From Streptomyces sp. NBC_00083 (GTDB lineage Bacteria; Actinomycetota; Actinomycetes; Streptomycetales; Streptomycetaceae): 64,000 bases of DNA. The DNA is taken from positions 2,852,001-2,916,000 of the forward strand of contig NZ_JAPELY010000001.1 of assembly GCF_026343295.1 (NCBI RefSeq). The letters run 5' to 3'. Numbering within the stretch: position 1 is the first letter of the stretch; every line of letters begins with the position of its first letter. The notes below the pieces were generated by a model. That model did no database searches, was not told where the DNA came from, and saw only the letters and a list, made by a program, of their open reading frames with translations. The position numbers and the translations under genes were made by a program. Below are positions 8,209 through 16,116 of the stretch, in pieces.

Positions 8209-8834
8209 GACGCGGCGCCACGTGACACGGCAGACGCCGACGCCGACGCCGACGTCGACGCGTCAGCGACACGCTCCGACGACGACGCCGCCCGGGGAGC
8301 CGCATCGCCGCGGCGCAGCACGCCCGCACCCGGTTCGCGCACCATGAGGACATCCACCGGATCCTGCGCTTCCACGGTGAACCCGTGGCGTGCGTAGAGC
8401 CGTTGGGCGGGGCTGCCCTGAAGGACGTTGAGCCGCACGGGCACGCCGTCGGCATCGGTCCGCCGCAATACGGTCCGCAACACGGCGGATCCGACCCCGC
8501 GGCCGTGGATCCGGACGTCCAGGTAGAAGTGTTCCAGCCAGTGCCCGTCCTCGGCCGGGCGCACCGCGACACAGCCGGCGAGGGCGTCGTCGACCATCAC
8601 CACCCAGGTGTGGCCGGGTACGAAGGCGTCGCGCAGCCGTTGACGTACCCGGTGTTCGTCGTAGCGCCCCAGGCGTTCAAGGTCCGGACGCATCGCCACG
8701 GCCCGCAGCTCGACGATGGGCTCGACATCCGCGAGCCGGGCCGGTCGCAGCGACCATGTGACGAGCCCGTCCTCGCCCACCCCGTCCTCGCCCGCCCCGG
8801 CCCCGCCCGCCCCGGTCACGTCAGCGTGGCCCAT
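8205..8834 (-). CDS. GNAT family N-acetyltransferase
   Basis: About 209 residues. The GNAT core is clear: WSLRPARLADVEPIVELRAVAM, TWVVMVDDALAGCVAVR, then the acetyl-CoA loop HGRGVGSAVLRTVL and the terminal RLYARHGFTV. The last ~35 residues are a Ser/Ala-rich tail. I chose ATG 8834 because GGGAG lies six bases upstream. The alternative ATG 8867 has no ribosome site and would lie in the spacer of a promoter whose -35 TTGACA is at 8882-8877. The gene overlaps the HIT start by four bases. Confidence 0.82.
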   Translation of the reverse strand: MGHADVTGAGGAGAGEDGVGEDGLVTWSLRPARLADVEPIVELRAVAMRPDLERLGRYDEHRVRQRLRDAFVPGHTWVVMVDDALAGCVAVRPAEDGHWLEHFYLDVRIHGRGVGSAVLRTVLRRTDADGVPVRLNVLQGSPAQRLYARHGFTVEAQDPVDVLMVREPGAGVLRRGDAAPRAASSSERVADASTSASASASAVSRGAAS

Positions 8835-9209
8835 CCGTATCTCCCGCGTCCGCGTACTCGCATCCATGGCGGGAGTATGTCAACAGGCCCGACAGCCCGC
8901 GTAGGCAGGCGAAACCCTCCGTCTTCGGTGCCCGCACCATCGCGCCATCGTCTGGACGCGGCGCCTCCCGGGGGCCAGGGGCGGCCAGAGCGATCCCGTC
9001 CTGCAGGTGCACCGGCACGGAGGCCTCGCCGCGCAGCCCCCCGGCCTAAGGCGCCGACTCGGCCAAGGCCCCGCGTGGCAGGCAAGCAGAGGGCAGAGTC
9101 GCCGCGGACTCGCCGACGACGACGCCGACCGCGGACCCGGCACCCCAGGTACCAATCAGGTACCGCCCTCCCATGGCCGAGCAGGTACCAACTAGGTACC
9201 ATCGACCGT
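8835..9209. other. Intergenic region between the GNAT gene and the toxin-antitoxin module
   Basis: This 375-bp stretch holds a TTGACA box (reverse strand, 8882-8877) for the GNAT-HIT operon and the GGTACC operator of the antitoxin gene at its right end. The middle part (about 8900-9140) has open frames but they are Arg/Pro-rich and look non-coding. Confidence 0.6.
9147..9200. promoter_or_regulatory. Paired GGTACC operator of the toxin-antitoxin module
   Basis: Four GGTACC palindromes at 9148, 9159, 9184 and 9195 form two near-identical 18-bp elements, AGGTACCAATCAGGTACC (9147-9164) and AGGTACCAACTAGGTACC (9183-9200), spaced 36 bp start to start. The second ends nine bases before the antitoxin ATG. 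Regular spacing of short palindromes just upstream of a ribbon-helix-helix antitoxin is typical of autoregulation. Confidence 0.7.
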
Positions 9210-9449
9210 ATGCCGTCCCTGAACATCACCTTCACCGATGAGGAACTCGAAGCGGTGCGGGCCGCCGCGGCCGCCGAGGGGAAATCCCTCAAGCAGTACG
9301 TCCACGACCTGCCGCTGCGCGAACAGCAGCGCCTGCAGTTCGTCCGCTACGCGCTCTCGTGGGGGGAGCAGCAGCGCGCCGAGTTCGACGACGCCTTTCC
9401 CGACGAGGCGCCACCCGGATCCCGCGGTCAGGGGGCGGACGCCGCCTGA
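9210..9449 (+). CDS. Ribbon-helix-helix antitoxin
   Basis: A 79-residue protein. Residues 1-32 (LNITFTDEELEAVRAAAAAEGKS and onward) fit a ribbon-helix-helix DNA-binding strand and helix. The C-terminal half is helical and acidic, suited to wrapping a toxin. The start ATG has no clear ribosome site and may be read from a very short leader. Its stop overlaps the next start (TGATG), as usual for antitoxin-toxin pairs. Confidence 0.75.
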   Translation: MPSLNITFTDEELEAVRAAAAAEGKSLKQYVHDLPLREQQRLQFVRYALSWGEQQRAEFDDAFPDEAPPGSRGQGADAA

Positions 9450-9823
9450 TGGCCCTCTACATCGATGTCCCGTGGCTCCTCGACGTGCAGGAACAGGCCG
9501 TCCCCGAGGACGTGAGCGTCGCCGACTACTCCGCGCTCGTCGCGGCCGTCGCCCGCCACAGGACCCGCATCCCGCGCCCCTCCACCGCCGATCCCGAGCC
9601 CGCCTGGCGGGCCGCCGCCCTGCTGCACACCCTGGTGCGGCTGCAACCCCTGCCGCACCGCAACAGCCTCTACGCCTGCCAGGTGACGGCCGCGTACATG
9701 TACGCCTCCGGTGAGGGCATCGACCCGCCGTACGGCGCCATGGTCGACCTCGTACGCGACATCCAGGCCGGCAAGGTCAGCGTCTACCAGGCCGCCGAGC
9801 GGATCCGCGGCTGGCGCATCTGA
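9449..9823 (+). CDS. Doc/Fic-type toxin with a degenerate Fic motif
   Basis: A 124-residue protein matching the small actinobacterial Fic/Doc toxin family, opening with LYIDVPWLL and ending with the DIQAGKVSVYQAAERIRGW segment that corresponds to the Doc C-terminus. Doc itself phosphorylates EF-Tu. Here the site of the HPFxxGNKR motif reads QPLPHRNSL (near residue 70), so the catalytic His, the Lys and the Arg are all replaced. It may be inactive, use a different chemistry, or be a regulator. It is coupled to the antitoxin by a one-base overlap. Confidence 0.72.
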   Translation: MALYIDVPWLLDVQEQAVPEDVSVADYSALVAAVARHRTRIPRPSTADPEPAWRAAALLHTLVRLQPLPHRNSLYACQVTAAYMYASGEGIDPPYGAMVDLVRDIQAGKVSVYQAAERIRGWRI

Positions 9824-9967
9824 GGCAGGGGCCACTCGGGGGCGAACTCCGGGGGCGGTGGGGCGTCGCTCTGCGCCGGACAGGAGTCCGCACGGGCCTC
9901 GCGGGGCGCCGCGACCGCGGGCGCCGCCGGGCGGCGGCGCGGGAGGAGGGCCCCGTACGCTCGTCCC

Positions 9968-10606
9968 ATGGGCAGCGAGATGGGTTTGCGGGAGCTTAAG
10001 AGGCAGCGGACGTACGAGTCGGTGTCGGACACGGCGGTCGCGCTGTTCCTCGAGCGCGGCTTCGACGGGGTGTCGGTCGCCGAGGTGGCGGCTGCCGCCG
10101 GGATCTCCAAGCCGACCCTGTTCCGCTACTTCCCGGCCAAGGAGGACCTGGTCCTGCACCGGTTCGCCGACCACCAGGACGAGGCGGCCCGCGTCGTGGC
10201 CCGGGGCCGGTCCGACGGCCTCGCACCACTGACCGCCCTGCACGCCCACTTCCGCCATGGGCTGCGGCGACAGGATCCGGTGACCGGCCTGTGTGACAAC
10301 CCCCATGTGCTCGCCTACCACGGGCTGCTGTACGGCACCCCGAGCCTCGTGGCACGGCTGTACGGCTACCAGGACAGGTCCGAGCAGGCGCTCGCCGCCG
10401 AACTCGGCGACGGGCTGGACGCCCGGATCGCGGCCGGCCAGATCATCGCCGTGCAGCGCGTCCTCGCCCTGGACAACTGGCGCCGGATCGACGCGGGCGC
10501 GAGCGCAGGCGCGCTCCACGCGGACGCCGTCGAGGCGGCGGACCGGGCGTTCGAGCAGCTGCGGGAGGGGCTGGGCGGCCGGTTCGGTGGCGGGGAGGAG
10601 GCGTAG
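9968..10606 (+). CDS. TetR/AcrR family transcriptional regulator
   Basis: A 212-residue regulator. The N-terminal helix-turn-helix is ESVSDTAVALFLERGFDGVSVAEVAAAAGISKPTLFRYFPAKEDLV. The C-terminal ligand domain (60-205) is not diagnostic. The downstream HelD gene is preceded by an 11-bp palindrome that could be its operator. Two close ATG starts exist (9968 and 9980); the first is kept. Confidence 0.88.
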   Translation: MGSEMGLRELKRQRTYESVSDTAVALFLERGFDGVSVAEVAAAAGISKPTLFRYFPAKEDLVLHRFADHQDEAARVVARGRSDGLAPLTALHAHFRHGLRRQDPVTGLCDNPHVLAYHGLLYGTPSLVARLYGYQDRSEQALAAELGDGLDARIAAGQIIAVQRVLALDNWRRIDAGASAGALHADAVEAADRAFEQLREGLGGRFGGGEEA

Positions 10607-10656
10607 GCGGCGCAGAGATACGCAGGGGGCGGGAAGCGCCCAGTCGACGCAAAATG

Positions 10657-10667
10657 TTACTGAGTAA
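10657..10667. promoter_or_regulatory. TTACTGAGTAA palindrome before the HelD gene
   Basis: A perfect 11-bp palindrome, TTACTGAGTAA, nested in wider GTTAC (10656-10660) and GTAAC (10673-10677) arms. It lies 34 bp before the HelD start and 50 bp after the tetR stop. TetR proteins often bind such sites, so control of the HelD gene by the neighbouring TetR is a reasonable guess. Confidence 0.5.
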
Positions 10668-10700
10668 TAAATGTAACCGAGTTGCGGTAATGTGGTCCGC

Positions 10701-12809
10701 ATGACGCCACTCGACCGCGCACTCGACCTGGAGCGGACCTACCACGACACCTGTCGAGCCGCCCTCGCCGCCATGGCCGAGGGTGCCGGGCATCGCGTGA
10801 TCATCGGCGAGAACGCGTTCGCCTCGGGCGCCGACGCCGAAGTCCTCGGCTATCAACTCCGCAGTTGGGCCGAGGAGTTGCGGGAGATGCCGGAAGGGCC
10901 GCTGTTCTTCGGCCGACTCGACTTCGCCGCGTCGGCCGCCGGTGATCATGCCGGCCAGAACTATCACATCGGGCGCCGCCGCATCAGTGAACACCCCTCG
11001 GCCCCGCCCCTCGTCATCGACTGGCGCGCGCCCGTCTCGCGCCGCTTCTACCAGGCGAGCGCGCTTGACCCCCAGGGCGTGGCGGTCCGCCGCCGCTTCG
11101 GCTGGGCGCAGGGGAGCAGGGGTGCGGCCGAGGAGCTGACGGGCCTGGAGGACGAGCGCCTCACGGCGGACGGGTCGAGCGCCGCAAGCCTGCCCCTTGC
11201 CGGTTCAAGCCCCGAGGGTTCACCCCCCGCCGGTACGGTCCCCGCCGGCGCGATCCTCACCGGTGAGATCGAACGCCCCCGCGTCGGCCCCATGCGGGAC
11301 ATCGCGGCCACCATCCAGCCCGACCAGGACGACCTCGTCCGGGCCGAACTCGCCCGCTCCGTCTGTGTGCAGGGCGCCCCCGGCACCGGCAAGACCGCCG
11401 TCGGCCTGCACCGCGCGGCGTACCTCCTCTACACCTACCCGCAGCGCATCCGGCGCCGGGGCCTCCTGGTGCTCGGCCCCAACCGCACCTTCCTCGCCTA
11501 CGTCCGCGAGGTGCTCCCCGCGCTCGGCGAGCACGACATCCGCCAGTCGACCGTGGACGACGAGATCGTGCGCGAGACCCGGGGCCGCGAGGCGCGGGCC
11601 GTCGATGAACCGGCGGCGGCGCTCGTCAAGCACGACGTGCGCATGGCCGACGTGCTCCGGCGCGCGCTGTTCGGACGCATCGCCGAGCCCGTCAACTCCC
11701 TTGCGGTGCGCGAGGGTTCGTACACCTGGCGGGTGGCGCGGCGTGAGCTCGCGGCCATCGTCGACGCGGTGCGGGCCGAGGCGCCGCCCTACGCCACCGG
11801 GCGGGAGCGGGTGCGCAGCCGGGCGGTGCGGGCGATGCAGCTCCAGGCCGAGCGGCGCACCGGGCCCATGAACCACACCTGGCTCCAGAAGATCACCAGG
11901 GCGCGCCCGGTGACCGAGTACGTCGACGCGGTGTGGCCGAATGCGAAGCCCGAGGAGGTGCTCGCCGAGCTCCTCACGGACCCCGACGCGCTGGCCTCGG
12001 CCGCCGACGGGATCCTGGACGACGCCGAACAGAAGGCGCTGCTGTGGGCCGAGCCGCCCCGGTCGTGGAAGTCGGCCGCATGGTCACCGGCCGACCTGGT
12101 CCTGCTCGACGAGGTGTCCGGTCTGATAGAGCACCCGGAGGGGTACGGGCACATCGTCGTCGACGAGGCGCAGGACCTGTCCCCGATGCAGTGCCGCGCG
12201 ATCGCACGGCGCGCCGCGTTCGGTTCGCTGACGGTGCTCGGAGACCTGGCGCAGGGCACCACGCCGTGGGCGGCCCGCGACTGGCGCACCCAGCTGACCC
12301 ACCTCGGCAAACCGGAGGCCGTCGTGGTGCCCCTGACCACCGGGTTCCGGGTACCCGCCGCGATCGTGGAGCTGGCCAACCGGCTGCTCCCCGCGCTCGA
12401 CGTGGAGGTGCCGATCGGTCAATCCCTGCGCAGGGACGGCCGGTTGAGCTTCCGCGAGGCCGCGTCGGCGGGAGACCTGGCCGGCGCGGTGGTCGAGGCG
12501 GTGCGGGCGGCCCTCAGCCGCGAGGGTTCGGTGGGCGTGATCGCCGCCGACCTCGACGTGCCCGAACTGGACGCGGCCCTCGCCGCGGCGGGCCTGCCCG
12601 TGAGCACCGGGGGGCGCCTCGCCCTGCTGCCCGCGACGCTGGCCAAGGGACTCGAATACGACCAGGTGGTGGCCGTCGAGCCGGCCGCCATCGCAGCGTC
12701 GGAGGACCGGGGGCTGCACCGCTTGTATGTGGTCCTGACCCGTGCGGTGTCGGGGCTGGAGATCGTCCACAGCCGGCCGCTGCCGGGGGAGCTGGCGCCG
12801 CGCGCCTGA
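10701..12809 (+). CDS. HelD-like RNA polymerase-associated ATPase
   Basis: A 702-residue superfamily 1 ATPase of the HelD/HelR type, which pries stalled or drug-bound RNA polymerase off DNA. Walker A is QGAPGTGKTAVGLHR (near residue 224), motif II is VVDEAQDLSPMQ (~487), and later motifs include TTGFRVPAAI and GLHRLYVVLTRA. The N-terminal arm (1-150) that enters the polymerase channels is present. Streptomyces HelR genes induced by rifampicin carry a rifampicin-associated element upstream; I do not see one here, only a TetR-like palindrome. ATG 10701 is preferred to GTG 10692. A TAATGT box 8 bp upstream suggests a near-leaderless message. Confidence 0.85.
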   Translation: MTPLDRALDLERTYHDTCRAALAAMAEGAGHRVIIGENAFASGADAEVLGYQLRSWAEELREMPEGPLFFGRLDFAASAAGDHAGQNYHIGRRRISEHPSAPPLVIDWRAPVSRRFYQASALDPQGVAVRRRFGWAQGSRGAAEELTGLEDERLTADGSSAASLPLAGSSPEGSPPAGTVPAGAILTGEIERPRVGPMRDIAATIQPDQDDLVRAELARSVCVQGAPGTGKTAVGLHRAAYLLYTYPQRIRRRGLLVLGPNRTFLAYVREVLPALGEHDIRQSTVDDEIVRETRGREARAVDEPAAALVKHDVRMADVLRRALFGRIAEPVNSLAVREGSYTWRVARRELAAIVDAVRAEAPPYATGRERVRSRAVRAMQLQAERRTGPMNHTWLQKITRARPVTEYVDAVWPNAKPEEVLAELLTDPDALASAADGILDDAEQKALLWAEPPRSWKSAAWSPADLVLLDEVSGLIEHPEGYGHIVVDEAQDLSPMQCRAIARRAAFGSLTVLGDLAQGTTPWAARDWRTQLTHLGKPEAVVVPLTTGFRVPAAIVELANRLLPALDVEVPIGQSLRRDGRLSFREAASAGDLAGAVVEAVRAALSREGSVGVIAADLDVPELDAALAAAGLPVSTGGRLALLPATLAKGLEYDQVVAVEPAAIAASEDRGLHRLYVVLTRAVSGLEIVHSRPLPGELAPRA

Positions 12810-12822
12810 CCGCCCGCGCCGG

Positions 12823-14238
12823 CTACCGCACGTCCGGCGGCTGGTTGCCGTGGTCACCCGGGGCCCGCCGCCCCATCTCGTCCGCGGTCCGCTGCCCGTA
12901 GCCGGAGGCCGGCCCAGTGCTGGGCCCGGCCGTCGGCAGACCGGCGCCGGCCTGGGACACCGCCCCGCTCGTGCCGCCCTCGGCCGTCTGCCCGCCCGTC
13001 CCCGCCCCGGCCACCGGCCCGCTCGCGTCGGCCTCGGTCGTCGGACGGCTCGTCCGCATCCGGGCGTAGGCGTACACACAGCCGGCGAGCGCCAGGTCGG
13101 ACAGGAGCATGAAGCCGATCGAGTACGAGTTCTTCGCGCTGTAGATCGCGCCCATGACCAGCGGCGGCACGAACCCGCCGAGGCCACCCATGGCCCCGAC
13201 GATGCCGGTCACGCTGCCCACCTGGGGCTGGGGCGTCACCTGGGACACCAGGGCGAAGACGCTGCCGCTGGCGGTGCCGAGGCCCGCGCCCATGCAGAGC
13301 AGGGCGATCGTGCCGCCGGGGTAGAGCGTGGGGTCGAAGGCCTGCACGATCGCGAGCAGGGCGACCACACCGAGGGCCGCGGCCGTCACCAATGCGGGGT
13401 GGATGCGGTCCGAGAGCCACCCGCCGATCGGCCGGAAGATGACCGTGGCGAGCGCGAACCCGGCCGCCTTGGAGCCCGCGTCGGTCGGCGACAGCGCGTA
13501 CCAGGTCTTCAAGTACGTGGGCAGGTACACGCCGAACGCGACGATCCCGCCGAACCCGATCGCGTACAGCGCCGACAGCTCCCAGGTGACCCTCAGCCGC
13601 CCGGCCCGGCCGAGCCGTGAACCCAGCGTGGCCGTGGGGATGGGCCGGTCGGGGCGGTCGGTGATGAGCAGCGCCGCGAGCAGGGCGTACGCGGCGAGAG
13701 CGATCGCCACGACGAGGAACGGCACGTTGTAGCCGTGCTTGGCGATACGGGGGGTGAGGTACCCCGAAAGGGCCACACCGCCCATGCCCATGCCGAACAC
13801 GCCCAGCGCGAGCCCCCGCTTGTGCGGCGGGAACCAGGAGTTGACCAGGGGGATGCCGATCGCGAAGGTCGTACCGCCGAGCCCCAGCAGGAACCCGACC
13901 ACCAGCATCAGGCCGTAGCTGTCGCGCGCCGGGATCAGCAGCAGCACGGGCACGATGGTCAGCGCGGACATCAGCGGGAACATCAGCTTCGCGCCGTACC
14001 GGTCGGTGAGCGCACCCACCGGGATCCGGCCCAACGACCCGACGAGCACCGGGACCGCGACGAGCAGCGACTGTTGGAGCGAGCTGAGATGCAGCCGGTC
14101 CTTGTAGTCACCGGCCAGCGGAGCGATCAGGTCCCACGCCCAGAACGTGAGCGTGAACCCGACCGTCGCCATCACCAGGTTCCGGTACGCGGCAGCAGAG
14201 GGCTTCGAGGTGTCCACGCCCTCAGTCAAGGCCGCCAC
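12823..14238 (-). CDS. NarK-like nitrate/nitrite MFS transporter
   Basis: A 471-residue major facilitator with about 12 membrane helices and a disordered Gly/Thr-rich tail from ~415. The NarK signatures are present: ATVGFTLTFWAWDLIAPLA at the N-terminus with the following substrate helix, the Arg-containing loop GRIPVGALTDRYGAK, and GLGGTTFAIGIPLVNSWFPPHKRGLALGVFGMG. It would move nitrate or nitrite across the membrane. No nitrate or nitrite reductase genes adjoin it, so its physiological partner is elsewhere. Confidence 0.85.
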   Translation of the reverse strand: MAALTEGVDTSKPSAAAYRNLVMATVGFTLTFWAWDLIAPLAGDYKDRLHLSSLQQSLLVAVPVLVGSLGRIPVGALTDRYGAKLMFPLMSALTIVPVLLLIPARDSYGLMLVVGFLLGLGGTTFAIGIPLVNSWFPPHKRGLALGVFGMGMGGVALSGYLTPRIAKHGYNVPFLVVAIALAAYALLAALLITDRPDRPIPTATLGSRLGRAGRLRVTWELSALYAIGFGGIVAFGVYLPTYLKTWYALSPTDAGSKAAGFALATVIFRPIGGWLSDRIHPALVTAAALGVVALLAIVQAFDPTLYPGGTIALLCMGAGLGTASGSVFALVSQVTPQPQVGSVTGIVGAMGGLGGFVPPLVMGAIYSAKNSYSIGFMLLSDLALAGCVYAYARMRTSRPTTEADASGPVAGAGTGGQTAEGGTSGAVSQAGAGLPTAGPSTGPASGYGQRTADEMGRRAPGDHGNQPPDVR

Positions 14239-14355
14239 ACCTACCGGGGCGCGCCGGACTGGGCCGTACGGGGGACGCCTCGGCGGCCTCGGGTACGCCC
14301 CGGCAGGCGCCGTGAGCTCGCGGAACGCGGGGGCCGGGGGAACGGGGGGCGAAGG

Positions 14356-16116
14356 TCAGCCGGCGCCGTTCCACGCCCGCCACAGCGCGGCGTACGCCCC
14401 GTCCGCGGCCACCAGTTCTTCGTGCGTACCCAGCTCGACGATGCGGCCCGACTCCATGACGGCGACGCGGTCCGCGTCGTGTGCGCTCTGGAGGCGGTGG
14501 GCGATGGCGATGACCGTGCGGTCCGAGCGGACGGAGGCGATCGCCCGCTCCGCATGGCGCGCCGTCGTCGGATCGAGGAGCGAGGTGGCCTCGTCCAAAA
14601 TCAGTGTGTGCGGGTCGGCGAGCTGGACCCGGGCGAGGGTCAGCTGCTGGGCCTGTGCGGCTTCCAGGCCGAGCCCGCCCGCGCCGAGCCGGGTGTCGAG
14701 ACCGTCGGGCAGCTCCGCCACCCAGTCCGCCTCCACCAGGGCGAGCGCCGACATGATCGCGTGGTCATCGGCCTCCGGCGCGGCCATGGTCATGTTGTCG
14801 CGCAGGGTGCCCATGAACACGTGGTGCTGCTGGGTGATGAGAGCGACGCGGCTGCCCAGGGCGCCGGCCGCCGCGAGGTCGGCGACGGGCACATCGCCGA
14901 GCAGGACCGCTCCGGCGTGGGGCGCGTCCACACCTGCCAGCAGCTTGCCCAACGTGGACTTGCCGGCCCCGGAGCGGCCGACCACGGCGAGGCGTTCACC
15001 CGGCCGCACCACCAGTTCGACGCCCCTCAACACCTCGTGCGGCGGAAGGTAGGCGTAACGCACACCCTTGACCTCGATGACATCGTCCGCGGGAACCGGC
15101 ACCGGGGCGTTCGACGGGTGCGACACCAGGCCGACGCCCTTGATCCGCGCGAACGCCGCGCCGCTGCGCTGCAACTGCTCGACCCAGTAGAGCATCTGGT
15201 TGAGCGGGTCGACCAGCTGCCACATGTAGAGACCGGCCGCGACCACCGCTCCCAGCGGGATGGACCCGTCGAGGAAGCGCAGCCCGCCCACGACCAGGAT
15301 GAGCGCCATGGGCACGGTGTGCGCGAACTCGGTGAGCGGGAACAGCACCGTACGCAGGGCGAGGGTGCGGCGGCCGGCGCGGTAGGTGACGTCGATGGCG
15401 TCGTCGAGCACCCGGTTCTGCCGTGCGCGCAGCCCGTACGCCTCGATGGTGCGGGCGCCGTGCGCGGTGGAGTTGAGGATGTCCGCGACCTCGCCGCTCG
15501 CCACGCCCTCGGCGAGATAGGCCTCGCGTGAGCGCGCCAGGTACCAGCGGCTCACCACCCAGACGAGGGGGAGGCCCACCAGGGAGCACAGTCCGAGGAG
15601 GGGGTCGAGCAGGACGACCGCGCCGAACATGAACACGACCTGCACGCCCGCGATGAAGATGTCCGGCGCGGCCGTGCGCAGCGTGGCCGCCACGGTCGCG
15701 ACGTCCAGGGTGGAGCGGGTGACCAGGTCTCCGGTGCCCACCTTGTCCGCGACGTGCCCCGGCAGCGCGAGCGCGCCGTCGACGACCTCCTCACGGAGTC
15801 GGGCCAGCGCACGCTCGCCGAAGCGGTGGGAGAGGAGCCGGGCGCAGCGCGTCAGCACCAACTGGGCCGCCGCGAAACCCAGAGCGGCGGCGGCCAGTGC
15901 GTCGACCCCCGACGTGGACAGCGAACCGTTCTCGACGCCGTTGACGATGCGGCCGAGGAGCCAGGGGCCGGCGGCGCCGGCCGCCGCCGCGAGGCAGGTC
16001 AGGAGCAGGGTTGCCAGGATCGCGCCCCGGTCGTCCTTGAGGAGACGCAGGGCGGCCCGGCGTGCCGTCCCGGCGTCGGCCGTCGGAAGCCGTGCCGCCG
16101 TGTCGGCGCCGCTCAT
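14356..16116 (-). CDS. ABC exporter half-transporter, catalytically complete subunit
   Basis: A 586-residue fusion of a six-helix exporter domain (residues ~25-310) and an ATPase domain. Walker A is GRSGAGKST (~377), the Q-loop is ITQQHHVF, Walker B is LILDEATSLLD (~507) and the H-loop is IAIAHRL. The ABC signature is degenerate: LEAAQ in place of LSGGQ. This complements the upstream subunit, whose Walker motifs are degraded but whose LSGGQ is intact, so the pair should form a heterodimer with a single consensus ATP site. ATG 16116 overlaps the upstream stop by four bases. The substrate is unknown. Confidence 0.87.
   Translation of the reverse strand: MSGADTAARLPTADAGTARRAALRLLKDDRGAILATLLLTCLAAAAGAAGPWLLGRIVNGVENGSLSTSGVDALAAAALGFAAAQLVLTRCARLLSHRFGERALARLREEVVDGALALPGHVADKVGTGDLVTRSTLDVATVAATLRTAAPDIFIAGVQVVFMFGAVVLLDPLLGLCSLVGLPLVWVVSRWYLARSREAYLAEGVASGEVADILNSTAHGARTIEAYGLRARQNRVLDDAIDVTYRAGRRTLALRTVLFPLTEFAHTVPMALILVVGGLRFLDGSIPLGAVVAAGLYMWQLVDPLNQMLYWVEQLQRSGAAFARIKGVGLVSHPSNAPVPVPADDVIEVKGVRYAYLPPHEVLRGVELVVRPGERLAVVGRSGAGKSTLGKLLAGVDAPHAGAVLLGDVPVADLAAAGALGSRVALITQQHHVFMGTLRDNMTMAAPEADDHAIMSALALVEADWVAELPDGLDTRLGAGGLGLEAAQAQQLTLARVQLADPHTLILDEATSLLDPTTARHAERAIASVRSDRTVIAIAHRLQSAHDADRVAVMESGRIVELGTHEELVAADGAYAALWRAWNGAG

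Noticed and set aside
8816..9292. Minus-strand frame of 158 codons before the antitoxin gene
   Set aside because: Arg/Gly-rich, covers the GGTACC operator and the antitoxin start, and has no motif or ribosome site.
10607..10700. Rifampicin-associated element upstream of the HelD gene
   Set aside because: I looked for the GGGGCTTGC-type inverted repeat and found only the TTACTGAGTAA palindrome.
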